The notes below the pieces were generated by a model. That model was not told the origin of the DNA, ran no database searches, and was given only the letters and a program-made list of their open reading frames with translations. From Bin5 sp022821545 (GTDB taxonomy: Bacteria > Chloroflexota > Anaerolineae > Caldilineales > Caldilineaceae): 64,000 bases of DNA. This document shows positions 43,618 to 51,675 of the stretch, one piece after another; the first letter of the stretch is position 1, and every line of letters starts with the position of its first letter. The position numbers were made by a program, and so were the translations under genes. The DNA lies in NCBI GenBank assembly GCA_963664085.2, contig CAXXLO010000002.1:4216001-4280000 (forward strand). The letters are read 5' to 3'.

Positions 43618-44481
43618 CTATGAAGGCGGCAGTTCCTGCTTTCGAGCGGCCTTTGCCTTTTCCCACAGGAAGAGCAGGTTGGCTTGATGAAAATTCTGGA
43701 CAAGCCCACCCAAGGGAATGCGCGTCCGACCGAACTCCTCGATGTCGTGACTAAGGAGTTCCTTCTTGCTCGCCCCTGCGGAAAGGAGCCTTTCGACCAG
43801 CGCCTCAACGTCATTCAGATATTGTATGCTTTCCAGAATGCTGGGCGTTACTTCGCCTCGCAAGAGAATATCACCATGGCCCTGAACAATCGTCTCCAAA
43901 TTGAATTCGTGCAGACTGTGCAGAGACTGTTTGAATTTCTCTATATCGGCGAGAGGAGAAGCAATCACAGGCACGGGCATCATCAAGTCGCTGGCGAACA
44001 GCACCTTCTCCTCTCGCACATGCACGACACACACATCAGGCCCAGGGCCAGGGGCATGCATGATATGTACGGTTTTGTCCCCCAAGCGAATAACCGAACC
44101 TTCATTGAAGATGATCTTCGGCAATCGGATCTCAACCCGCAACAGTTCGGAGGTATGCTCTCTCGCCTCTTCCAGCGCTCTCCGACCATAGCGAACAAGC
44201 AGGTCTCGCGTGGATTCGTGGGCAATGAGTTCCGCCTCCGGAAAAAGGCAGGAGCCGTAGACATGATCTGCGTGGCTGATCGTATTTACGAGATAGCGAA
44301 CGCCTGCGGGGCAGACTTGCGCCGCAAAGTCCATGATCTGCCTGGTTTCCGAGGGAAAAGGCAGTGTATCAATCAAGATACCGCCTTCAGAGGACACGAC
44401 CAGCCCAGCGTTCACCTCAGCGTACAGCGCACTGGTGAATACCCACGTATCATCCGCAACCCGTGTGCGCGTAATGGCCAC
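43618..44481 (-). CDS. Metallo-beta-lactamase-fold protein with degenerate metal site
   Basis: The 287-residue protein has the MBL-fold order: IDTLPF strand, the metal loop, a central strand DVCVVHVREEKVLFASDL (D165) and a terminal QGHGD (H202). The hallmark HxHxDH reads I68-S-H-A-D-H. The central histidine after APG (normally PGHTPG) is replaced in APGPGPD (144-149). Two zinc ligands therefore appear lost while H70, D72, H73, D165 and H202 remain. It may bind one metal or have lost hydrolase activity. A good promoter lies 53 bases upstream. Confidence 0.82.
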   Translation of the reverse strand: MAITRTRVADDTWVFTSALYAEVNAGLVVSSEGGILIDTLPFPSETRQIMDFAAQVCPAGVRYLVNTISHADHVYGSCLFPEAELIAHESTRDLLVRYGRRALEEAREHTSELLRVEIRLPKIIFNEGSVIRLGDKTVHIMHAPGPGPDVCVVHVREEKVLFASDLMMPVPVIASPLADIEKFKQSLHSLHEFNLETIVQGHGDILLRGEVTPSILESIQYLNDVEALVERLLSAGASKKELLSHDIEEFGRTRIPLGGLVQNFHQANLLFLWEKAKAARKQELPPS

Positions 44482-44533
44482 CTGTTACATCCCCTTCCTC
44501 GAACTCATGGCCTGAGCAGTCGTCAAAGAGCAA

Positions 44534-44563
44534 ATTATAGCACAGTGCGGCAACTCGGGGCAA
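44534..44563 (-). promoter_or_regulatory. Sigma-70-type promoter for the MBL-fold gene
   Basis: On the minus strand TTGCCC (44558-44563) and a perfect TATAAT (44534-44539) are 18 bases apart, with TGC just before the -10. The ATG is at 44481. Confidence 0.6.
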
Positions 44564-44745
44564 CAGCGGAACCGATTTCTGGAGTCAAACGAGGAAACGC
44601 CAAGGAGGCTATAGCCGGAAGTGATAATCAAAGTACAGGCGTTCCGCTCTGCCTGGGCGGTCTGTCTTGCGGGGTAGGTGAAGGCAGTTCGAGGCGAGGT
44701 AATCTGAAAATGGATACCAGTCTGGCTGAGCTCCTGCCGCCCAGC

Positions 44746-45630
44746 CTAACGTGTGCCCAGTCCCTGCCGGTCGGTATGCGCGCGTAACAGATGACCTTCA
44801 AGGCTGGTCACGTACAGATCGCGCAGTTCGCTTCCACCAAACGTACAGTTGGTCGGACTGTCGCACGGCAAAGGGTGCGTTTCCAGCACTCTTCCATTTG
44901 GCGCGAAGACGTAAATCATCCCTCCGGGGCCGCTCACTCCCCAACCGGCTGTGGCAACAATGTTGCCCTCGCTGTCCAGGCACATGCCATCCACGCCGCG
45001 ATGGGGATAGAAATTGTGGAGCACCTCGAACTGGCCTGCGATTTTCCCTTCACCCTGCGATTCTTCAATGAGCGGGTAAGCACGCAGTTCACGCAGTTGA
45101 CCCTCTCCGTGTTTGCTCTGGGCCACGTAGAGCACCTTCTCATCGGGCGAAAGGAGCAACCCGTTCGGAGCGGTCGTGTCGTAAGTTACGCGGACCGGGC
45201 GCCAGCTTCCGTCCGCCTGCCTATCCAATCTGTAGACGGACTCATGGTCCAACTCCATATCGTCACGAAAATCGCCGTACCGGGGGTCCGTGAACCAGAC
45301 CCTGCCCTTGCTGTCGATTGCCAGATCGTTTGGGCTGTTGAAGCGGCGCCCTTCGAAATGCGCAGATAGTTCAACTGTTTCTTTGCCTTCCGGATACTGG
45401 ACCATCCGCCGGCCGCCGCCTTCACAGGCGTTAAGGACACCATCACTATCCAACATGAGGCCATTGGCCTCGTTTGTGCCCTCCCGCCAAACGCTGACCT
45501 GGCCGCCGTCGGGGTCGTAGCGCATAATGCGACTGTTTGGAATGTTAGTAAACAGTAGCGAACTGCCATCCCAGACCGGCCCTTCCGTCAAGCCAATTGG
45601 TTGCAGCAGCGTTTCAAACTGCCAGGCCAT
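44746..45630 (-). CDS. SMP-30/gluconolactonase-like protein
   Basis: The 294-residue beta-propeller protein shows the metal ligands of the SMP-30 family. These are the Glu in TEGPVW (about residue 16), Asn in NSPNDLAID (about 105), Asn in APNGLLLSPD (about 153) and Asp in GVDGMCLDSEG (about 214). It should hydrolyse a sugar lactone, feeding a sugar-acid pathway. A GGGAGG site precedes the ATG. It lies 12 bases after the sugar-isomerase gene on the same strand. Confidence 0.9.
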   Translation of the reverse strand: MAWQFETLLQPIGLTEGPVWDGSSLLFTNIPNSRIMRYDPDGGQVSVWREGTNEANGLMLDSDGVLNACEGGGRRMVQYPEGKETVELSAHFEGRRFNSPNDLAIDSKGRVWFTDPRYGDFRDDMELDHESVYRLDRQADGSWRPVRVTYDTTAPNGLLLSPDEKVLYVAQSKHGEGQLRELRAYPLIEESQGEGKIAGQFEVLHNFYPHRGVDGMCLDSEGNIVATAGWGVSGPGGMIYVFAPNGRVLETHPLPCDSPTNCTFGGSELRDLYVTSLEGHLLRAHTDRQGLGTR

Positions 45631-45642
45631 TAGTTCCTCCCT

Positions 45643-46434
45643 TTATTGCTCGTTCAGGTAGCCGGACCCGCAGTCGATTGCAATCTGCCGGCTTCGCTCA
45701 AGTGCATTGTAGGGGTCATCCAGCAGAGGGTTCAGTTCAAGACTGACTGCACCTGCGTAACCGATTCCGTGCAGGGCCGTGAACGTTTCACGCAGCGTGT
45801 CGGTTGTCAAAACGCCGTCGAGTAGCGCCCAATGCAGGTCGCCATGCCCATCATTGTCGTCGAGATGGACATAGGTAAGCTTTTCGCCCGCCATATTGAT
45901 CACCTCAGCCGGGTCTTCCCCGCTGATCTGAACGTGGCCAATATCGAAGAGGAGCCCCAGGTTAGGATGGGAGATTGCGTTGATGAAGTCAAGTGTACCT
46001 GCGGCAGTCGGAAGTGCGGTTCCAGGAAAGTGCTCGATACAAAGCCTGACTTCATAGGACGCAGCCTTCTCGGCGGCCTGCGCAAGGGAATCTGCATAAC
46101 ATTTCAACGCCGCTGGGTTGTCGTCCTTGCCGGGCACCAGGTAGACAACGCTTCCTCCCAACGCCGCGCACTGTTTCACCACTTCCTCAACGTGTGCCGC
46201 GGCCTTTTGGCGCGCTTCGGCATTCGAACTTTCGAGCGCGGCGCCCTCTGGCGCCCCGAAGGAAGCTGCTATTGAAGAGACGCTCATTGACGGCGAATCC
46301 TTCAGTATCTGAGAATCCTCCGGCTGCAGAAAGTCAGGCCTGATATCGATGCTCTTGAATCCCAGGGAACGCATGTCAGCGATAACTTCACTTTGTGGAG
46401 CGGTCAATGCCCACACACAACAGGACAGATACAT
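45643..46434 (-). CDS. Sugar phosphate isomerase/epimerase (xylose isomerase-like TIM barrel)
   Basis: The 263-residue TIM-barrel protein has likely metal ligands in CIEHFPG (Glu), LFDIGHVQ (Asp and His), YVHLDDN (His) and SLELNP (Glu). It begins MYLSCCVWALTAP. It is paired with the SMP-30-like lactonase gene downstream and follows the unknown gene at 46439 by four bases. The three are probably one transcript. The substrate is unknown. The start at 46434 is chosen because the longer in-frame reading overlaps the upstream gene. Confidence 0.87.
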   Translation of the reverse strand: MYLSCCVWALTAPQSEVIADMRSLGFKSIDIRPDFLQPEDSQILKDSPSMSVSSIAASFGAPEGAALESSNAEARQKAAAHVEEVVKQCAALGGSVVYLVPGKDDNPAALKCYADSLAQAAEKAASYEVRLCIEHFPGTALPTAAGTLDFINAISHPNLGLLFDIGHVQISGEDPAEVINMAGEKLTYVHLDDNDGHGDLHWALLDGVLTTDTLRETFTALHGIGYAGAVSLELNPLLDDPYNALERSRQIAIDCGSGYLNEQ

Positions 46435-46438
46435 AGGT

Positions 46439-47929
46439 CTAGTACTCCGGCTCCGTCGTACTTTCCTGAGGCAGCTCTTCGGATTCGCCGCCACCGTTCG
46501 CCAGCAATGACTGCAATTCAATCAACTCATCGCAGTGCAGATAACGATGTAACTTGTGGCTGTGGCGCCTGCTCCACTCCTCTATAGCCGGCGTCATCTG
46601 TGCGATCGTTGAGAAGTCGGCGGGGAACCGCAGAGGATCGCCTCCCAGCCAGCGCCCGTGCCGGCCCGAGAGGGTAGTATTCCAGATCTTGGCAGGAATC
46701 ACGTCCGGAGTGAGGTTTCCCGTAGGCCAAGCTTGAAAGAGAACGGGAATCCGAGGTGGAAAGTCAGGCAGAATCCCTTGCAAGAGGTGATGACTTCGAG
46801 TGCAGGTAGAAGGCAACCAAAAGGGGATAACAGGACTTCGAAGTCCAATTACGGGATTCATCTGCGGGCCGCTCTCGATCAGTATCGCCCCGGGCTGTAT
46901 CCGCAGCAGATAATAAAGCCATTGCCAGGCGTAGAATCCCATCCGACTTATCTCATCGACGGAGGAGAAGGAAAGAGTGTAAATCGGAAAGCCTTCATCG
47001 CCGGCGTAGTCGCGCACGGAGGTGGCAAAGCCAGAGATTGAGCCCCACTGGGCTTCCGGCTGATATGTCCAGTGACGAGAAAGACGCCACCCACTGCGTT
47101 GCACGCCCCCTTCTTCGTGCAGCCAGTCATCCAGCCAGGGCGTACCTCGAATAAACTCCTGGTCCGTAAAACCCCCGTATCCTCCAATCTGCAATCTGTG
47201 TCGCGCGCCGACTTCGTACTGGCTCCACCGGGATGAGCAGGTCAGAAGAAGCAGGGAGCCGCCGGGCATAAGGCGCTCTCGAATGAACCTCTTGTATTGG
47301 TCAGGAAGCGTTGCCAGCTTCAGGTAGATGCTTACACTCCTCTTGATCTGCTGCCGGGCATGGATGGGATCAAAGACACTTACCGCCAGCAAGTCAGGAT
47401 TGTGATTCAGAATTGGCGTAAGCAGGTCAACACTGCGCTGCTGATAGCCGGCAATGTCGTCCGGCTTGCCTCGAGAGGAAAAGGCAATGGGAAAGCTGTC
47501 GGCCAGAAGAGGGGCGCCCAGGGAGGAGCACAGGTGGGCCGTCGCCCCTGAAGGAACTCCGATAACAATCGTATCGAAGCGCCTGTCCGGCTCCAGATTG
47601 TCATACTGACCTACGTTCCAGTGGGCAAGATCCGCCGTCGTCAGGTTAAAGGAAAGCGAACGGTTGTGAGGGCGATTCTCGGTAGCCCAGACGGCCAGAC
47701 CGGCTCCCCAACTGCGAGGAAGACGGGAGCTCAGGCGCAGCAGAGACAGTTGACGTCCCAGCTTTGCGTTTGCGGCAGGATAGTGAAATTTGTTTTCCAG
47801 GGCCGCAGCCACCGCCGCCACTGCTCCTGTGGCAATGTCGAAACCGACCGGGTTGTAGTTCACTGGAAAGCTGATTCCGTTTGCCTTGCTTCGCTGATTT
47901 AGCGTACACTGCAGTTTCCGCCGCGACAT
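46439..47929 (-). CDS. Protein of unknown function, 496 aa
   Basis: I do not recognise this family. There is no signal peptide and no membrane segment. Residues about 117-135 (FDTIVIGVPSGATAHLCSS) and 230-262 (RLMPGGSLLLLTCSSRW, then QIGGYGGF) look like strands and loops of a Rossmann-type domain. The pattern RERLMPGGSLLLLTC resembles the late strand of methyltransferases, but no clear SAM-binding glycine motif is seen. The C-terminus is acidic (GGGESEELPQESTTEPEY). GGGAAGGAT precedes the ATG. Its link to the isomerase and lactonase genes downstream is by position only. Confidence 0.7.
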   Translation of the reverse strand: MSRRKLQCTLNQRSKANGISFPVNYNPVGFDIATGAVAAVAAALENKFHYPAANAKLGRQLSLLRLSSRLPRSWGAGLAVWATENRPHNRSLSFNLTTADLAHWNVGQYDNLEPDRRFDTIVIGVPSGATAHLCSSLGAPLLADSFPIAFSSRGKPDDIAGYQQRSVDLLTPILNHNPDLLAVSVFDPIHARQQIKRSVSIYLKLATLPDQYKRFIRERLMPGGSLLLLTCSSRWSQYEVGARHRLQIGGYGGFTDQEFIRGTPWLDDWLHEEGGVQRSGWRLSRHWTYQPEAQWGSISGFATSVRDYAGDEGFPIYTLSFSSVDEISRMGFYAWQWLYYLLRIQPGAILIESGPQMNPVIGLRSPVIPFWLPSTCTRSHHLLQGILPDFPPRIPVLFQAWPTGNLTPDVIPAKIWNTTLSGRHGRWLGGDPLRFPADFSTIAQMTPAIEEWSRRHSHKLHRYLHCDELIELQSLLANGGGESEELPQESTTEPEY

Positions 47930-48109
47930 ATCCTTCCCGCCATAATTGGCGGGCTTGAATCAGCCGGCGGATTTGACCAACAGTATAGCCGACGTGACAA
48001 GGCATCGCAATTCCGATTTATTGCCAACTCTCCGGGTCGCCAATAGGGCCCAATTGCATATTTACAGGGGTTGTAGAAATTGACACGCGTCGCTTCGCCC
48101 CTGGAAACG

Positions 48110-48138
48110 TTGACGCATGCATCTTGATGTGATAGTCT
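48110..48138 (+). promoter_or_regulatory. Sigma-70-type promoter for gltX
   Basis: TTGACG (48110-48115) and TAGTCT (48133-48138) have 17-base spacing and a TGA extension. The ATG is at 48193. Confidence 0.5.
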
Positions 48139-48192
48139 AGCGGGCGCGTTTGACGGAAGGCCACCTAAGCGTTCCCTTGTCGAGGCGGGACT

Positions 48193-49725
48193 ATGACCAA
48201 CCACATGGAAGGCCCGGCCCGGGTCCGATTTGCCCCCAGCCCAACGGGTCATCTGCATTTGGGGGGGCTGAGAACGGCTCTTTTTGACTGGTTATGGGCG
48301 CGTAAGACGAACGGCCAGTTTATCTTGCGGATAGAGGATACGGACCGCAGGCGATTTGATCCCGAAAGCCTGGAAAGCTTGAAGAAAGGTTTGCGATGGC
48401 TTGGACTGGACTGGGACGAAGGCCCGGACATCGGAGGGCCCTTTGCGCCTTATGTGCAGTCGGAGAGGCGAGAGATATATCGGGAAAAAGCTCAAGAACT
48501 CGTCGAACGCGGTCGCGCCTATCGATGCTATTGCACGGCTGAACGTCTTGCAGCGATGAGGGAAGATCAAAGGCGCGCAGGAAAAGGAACGGGCTACGAT
48601 AGACGTTGCCGGGACTTGTCAGATGACGAGAGAAGGCGGCACGAGGCTGAGGGGACGCCCTCAGTCATTCGCTTAGCCGTGCCGTTGGAGGGCGTCACCG
48701 TTTTCCATGACCTCTTGCGCGGCGATATAGAAGTTGATAATCGACAGTTGCAGGATGAAGTACTTCTCAAGGCAGACGGGCTGCCTACCTATCACCTGGC
48801 CGCCATGGTAGATGATAACCTGATGGAGATTTCACATGTCCTGCGGGGCGAAGAGTGGCTGGCGACAGCCCCGATACACAAGTTGATCGTCGACGCATTT
48901 GGCTGGAATATGCCGGTGTTGGTTCACTTGCCCGTAATCCTGGATCCCGGCGGCAAAGGCAAGATGAGTAAACGCAAGAAGATGGTTGCAGGGAAGGAGT
49001 TCCTTGCCCTGGTGCATGAGTTTCAGGATGCCGGCTATCTACCTGATGCGATGTTTAACTTCCTGACAAACGTCGGCTGGAACTTCGATCCCGATCAGGA
49101 AGTCTTCAGCCGCGAAGAGGCGATCGAACGGTTTAGCCTGGATGAAATCAATCCATCGGCGGCGGCACTTCCCTATGAGAAGCTGGACTGGCTTAACGGA
49201 CTCTACCTGCGGGCCTTGACGCCTTCTGCACTCAAGTCGGCATTGCTGCCATTTCTGAGTCGGCAACTTGGACTATCCGAAGCTGAACTGAATTCAGATC
49301 GCAGATTGGACGTTCTGATACCGGTGGTCCAGGAAAGAATCAAACGCCTTGACGAGGCCGTTGGCTGGATCGACTGGGCCTATCTGAAGTCTGATGAGAT
49401 TTCATATTCCGATCCGAAGCTGCTGATTGGCCGGAAGTTGGACGCCCATCAAAGTGTTGTCATGTTGCGCGCCGGCGCCAGCGTCGTACAGGAGGTAGAA
49501 CCGTTCTGCGCTGAAGCCATTCACGCGGCGTTTCGTGAAAAGGCTGAGGCGCTGGGGGTAAAGGCGGGCAGTTTTTTTGGGCCGGTTCGCGGGGCGATCA
49601 GTGGAAAGAAGGTTTCACCACCGCTGTTCGAGAGCATTGAGGCAGTTGGCCGCGAGGAAACTTTGCGGCGGATTGGGCTGGCGGCCGCATTCCTGGAAGA
49701 GAATAGCGTGAAGGAAGGGGGCTAG
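48193..49725 (+). CDS. gltX: Glutamyl-tRNA synthetase
   Basis: The 510-residue class I synthetase has RFAPSPTGHLHLGGLRTALF in the catalytic Rossmann domain (the HIGH motif reads HLHLGG). It also has the KMSKS loop as GKMSKRKK (about 257-264) and a helical anticodon-binding domain to the end. It attaches glutamate to tRNA-Glu in the cytosol. The start at 48193 has GAGGCGGGA upstream. A tRNA-Gln gene follows 133 bases later on the same strand. With no glutaminyl-tRNA synthetase in view, a non-discriminating enzyme working with GatCAB is possible. Confidence 0.96.
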   Translation: MTNHMEGPARVRFAPSPTGHLHLGGLRTALFDWLWARKTNGQFILRIEDTDRRRFDPESLESLKKGLRWLGLDWDEGPDIGGPFAPYVQSERREIYREKAQELVERGRAYRCYCTAERLAAMREDQRRAGKGTGYDRRCRDLSDDERRRHEAEGTPSVIRLAVPLEGVTVFHDLLRGDIEVDNRQLQDEVLLKADGLPTYHLAAMVDDNLMEISHVLRGEEWLATAPIHKLIVDAFGWNMPVLVHLPVILDPGGKGKMSKRKKMVAGKEFLALVHEFQDAGYLPDAMFNFLTNVGWNFDPDQEVFSREEAIERFSLDEINPSAAALPYEKLDWLNGLYLRALTPSALKSALLPFLSRQLGLSEAELNSDRRLDVLIPVVQERIKRLDEAVGWIDWAYLKSDEISYSDPKLLIGRKLDAHQSVVMLRAGASVVQEVEPFCAEAIHAAFREKAEALGVKAGSFFGPVRGAISGKKVSPPLFESIEAVGREETLRRIGLAAAFLEENSVKEGG

Positions 49726-49807
49726 GCGACCCTGCGGGGGCTGACCGGTCGTGTGAATGCCGGCAGGCAGGCCTCCTTGTCGGATCGTTCACGTATGGGC
49801 AACAGAT

Positions 49808-49837
49808 TTGGTTCGCCACCTGCGAATGTGTTAGTAT
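49808..49837 (+). promoter_or_regulatory. Probable promoter for tRNA-Gln
   Basis: TTGGTT (49808-49813) and TAGTAT (49832-49837) are 18 bases apart with a TGT extension. The tRNA starts 22 bases downstream. Confidence 0.4.
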
Positions 49838-49858
49838 TCGGTAGATGTACTCGACCGA

Positions 49859-49930
49859 TGGGGGATAGTTTAATCGGCAAAACGCCTGACTCTGGATCAG
49901 GTGATCGGGGTTCAAATCCCTGTCCCCCAG
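49859..49930 (+). tRNA. tRNA-Gln (anticodon CTG)
   Basis: All four arms fold. The acceptor is TGGGGGA / TCCCCCA with discriminator G at 49930. The D stem is GTTT/AAAC. The anticodon stem CCTGA/TCAGG surrounds the loop CTCTGGA, giving anticodon CTG at 49892-49894. The T stem CGGGG/CCCTG carries loop TTCAAAT. No CCA is encoded. The last 19 bases lie opposite the 3' end of the HMG-CoA reductase reading frame. Confidence 0.95.
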
Positions 49931-51534
49931 CTCCCAACCAAAGAGTCTGAAGAGCCCGATTTTTCGGGCAGAAACAGTTGCAATTGCACGCCGCTGCGCC
50001 CATACTCCTCGTGGCTGCTGACCCAGTCCAGTGAACTGATCGCGGCGGCCAGCGAGAGCTCTCCCGCCAGGACAGTCCCGGCCACGATTTCGGCGAATTT
50101 CCTCACCTTGCCTTTGCCGGTGCAGCCCAGCAGTTCAAGGCACTCTCGCTGCGTGGCCAATCCCGTCCCACCGCCAAAGGTGGCGACGATGAGCGAAGGG
50201 ATGGTGATGGAAATGTAGAGATCCTTATCTTCCGTCAACTCGACGTAGATCAGGCCGGCCGAAGATTCCGATACATTGGCAACGTCCTGGCCTGTGGCAA
50301 TGAAAATAGCCGTAATCGCGTTGGCCGAGTGAAGTCCATTGTTGTTGACGCCTGCCAGAATCGAACCGATATTGGCGACGCCGTAATGGTAGAAAAGTTG
50401 CTCTGGCTGGACGCGCATGTTTTGGATCAGCACATCGCGGGGAATGACCGCTTCAGCCGTCACGCGCTTTCCCCGCGTGCGCATGATGTTAACCTGAGAA
50501 GCCTTTTTGTCGGTGGCGAAATTCGACTCCAGATAGAAGCGTTTGATCTCCAGGCCGTCATAATGGTCCAGAATCCAGGAACAGGCGGCGAAAGTCGCCC
50601 GACCCACCATGTTCTGACCGCCTGCGTCTCCGGTCTCATAGTTGAATCGCAGGAAAGCGAATTTATTGGACTGGTAAGGATCGATGTTGTCCAGCTTGGC
50701 CACGCTGGAAGTGGCCTCCGCCTCCTCTCTGATTGGGACCATGTTTCTTCCCACCCAGTCGATAAAGTCTCGGGCCCCACGGGCATCCTCAAACACGAAA
50801 ACGGGAGCCCTCTGCATGGCGTCGGCGACGACCGTACACTTCACTCCCCCGGACAGGTTGAGCAGCTTCATGCCGCGGTTGTAAGAGGCAACGAGCGTTC
50901 CTTCGGTTGTCGCCAGAGGAATCAGGAAGTCACCTTTGGCATGCTCTCCGCAGACAGTCAGAGGGCCGGCGAAGCCAATAGGCACCTGTGCCACCCCGGT
51001 AAAGTTCTCAATGTTTCCCTGCGTTTCATGGGGATCAAACGAGTACTGTGAAATGTGTTCAAGCGAATGACCCGTGTATTCCTCAACGAATTCCTGGCGC
51101 GCCTTGATTATGTCCTTGCCATAGTCGTCATCGCGATCGCGCGGGATTCTCGGCGCGTCGACCTTCTCCGAGATTGCGTCGTCGACCGTGAACTGGATCC
51201 GGCCGAATGGAGACGTTTGCACGCCGATCCGGATCTCGTGGGGCCCCGATTCAAGAGGAGGTATACGTGCCGTAATGAACACCTCTTTGCGCAGGGGGAA
51301 CTCCACGGGTGCTCCGCTGTTCACCTGATCGGGCGAGACCACCTGCCCTTCGCCAAAGTCCAGAGACAGGTCGTCATTGGAAATCTCTTTGCCGTCAATG
51401 CTGATGCCGTGAAATCCGGTCAGCATGGCATCGCTCAGTCGATTCTTCATTGAGAACTGTACGCCGCTCTCGGTGTTCTCCAAGCTGGCGTACGTGTAGA
51501 GACGCTTGAGCAACATTGAAGGAATAAGTGCCAT
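49912..51534 (-). CDS. Hydroxymethylglutaryl-CoA reductase with N-terminal extension
   Basis: The 540-residue protein has the HMG-CoA reductase core from about residue 165. Visible segments are ENFTGVAQVPIGFAGPL, TTEGTLVASYNRGMK, GDAGGQNMVG (cofactor loop), DKKASQVN (catalytic lysine), ATGQDVANVSESS and a late catalytic histidine in SSHEEYGRS. This is the committed step of the mevalonate pathway (HMG-CoA to mevalonate with NADPH). Residues 1-125 form a beta-rich extension that I do not recognise. It follows purD by 141 bases. The stop codon lies within the opposite-strand tRNA-Gln, a 19-base overlap, so an earlier end through misreading cannot be excluded. Confidence 0.9.
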   Translation of the reverse strand: MALIPSMLLKRLYTYASLENTESGVQFSMKNRLSDAMLTGFHGISIDGKEISNDDLSLDFGEGQVVSPDQVNSGAPVEFPLRKEVFITARIPPLESGPHEIRIGVQTSPFGRIQFTVDDAISEKVDAPRIPRDRDDDYGKDIIKARQEFVEEYTGHSLEHISQYSFDPHETQGNIENFTGVAQVPIGFAGPLTVCGEHAKGDFLIPLATTEGTLVASYNRGMKLLNLSGGVKCTVVADAMQRAPVFVFEDARGARDFIDWVGRNMVPIREEAEATSSVAKLDNIDPYQSNKFAFLRFNYETGDAGGQNMVGRATFAACSWILDHYDGLEIKRFYLESNFATDKKASQVNIMRTRGKRVTAEAVIPRDVLIQNMRVQPEQLFYHYGVANIGSILAGVNNNGLHSANAITAIFIATGQDVANVSESSAGLIYVELTEDKDLYISITIPSLIVATFGGGTGLATQRECLELLGCTGKGKVRKFAEIVAGTVLAGELSLAAAISSLDWVSSHEEYGRSGVQLQLFLPEKSGSSDSLVGSWGTGI

Positions 51535-51675
51535 GAGGCCTCCTCTTTTTGTTATTGGACTGGAATCAGAATGATCTGAAGCAAGGGAATGTTCTGCTGT
51601 GAATTCGGGGTCTCAATCTGGCCAAGGTCGCGCTTCAACGAGACGTGCATCCCACTTGGACACGCTTTTTTGCGG

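Noticed and set aside
43684..44787. 367-codon plus-strand frame over the MBL-fold gene
   Set aside because: It is antisense to a recognisable MBL-fold gene and its promoter, and shows no motifs.
49954..49969. Hairpin GCCCGA-TTTT-TCGGGC after tRNA-Gln as a terminator
   Set aside because: It lies inside the coding end of the HMG-CoA reductase gene and is not followed by a T-run.
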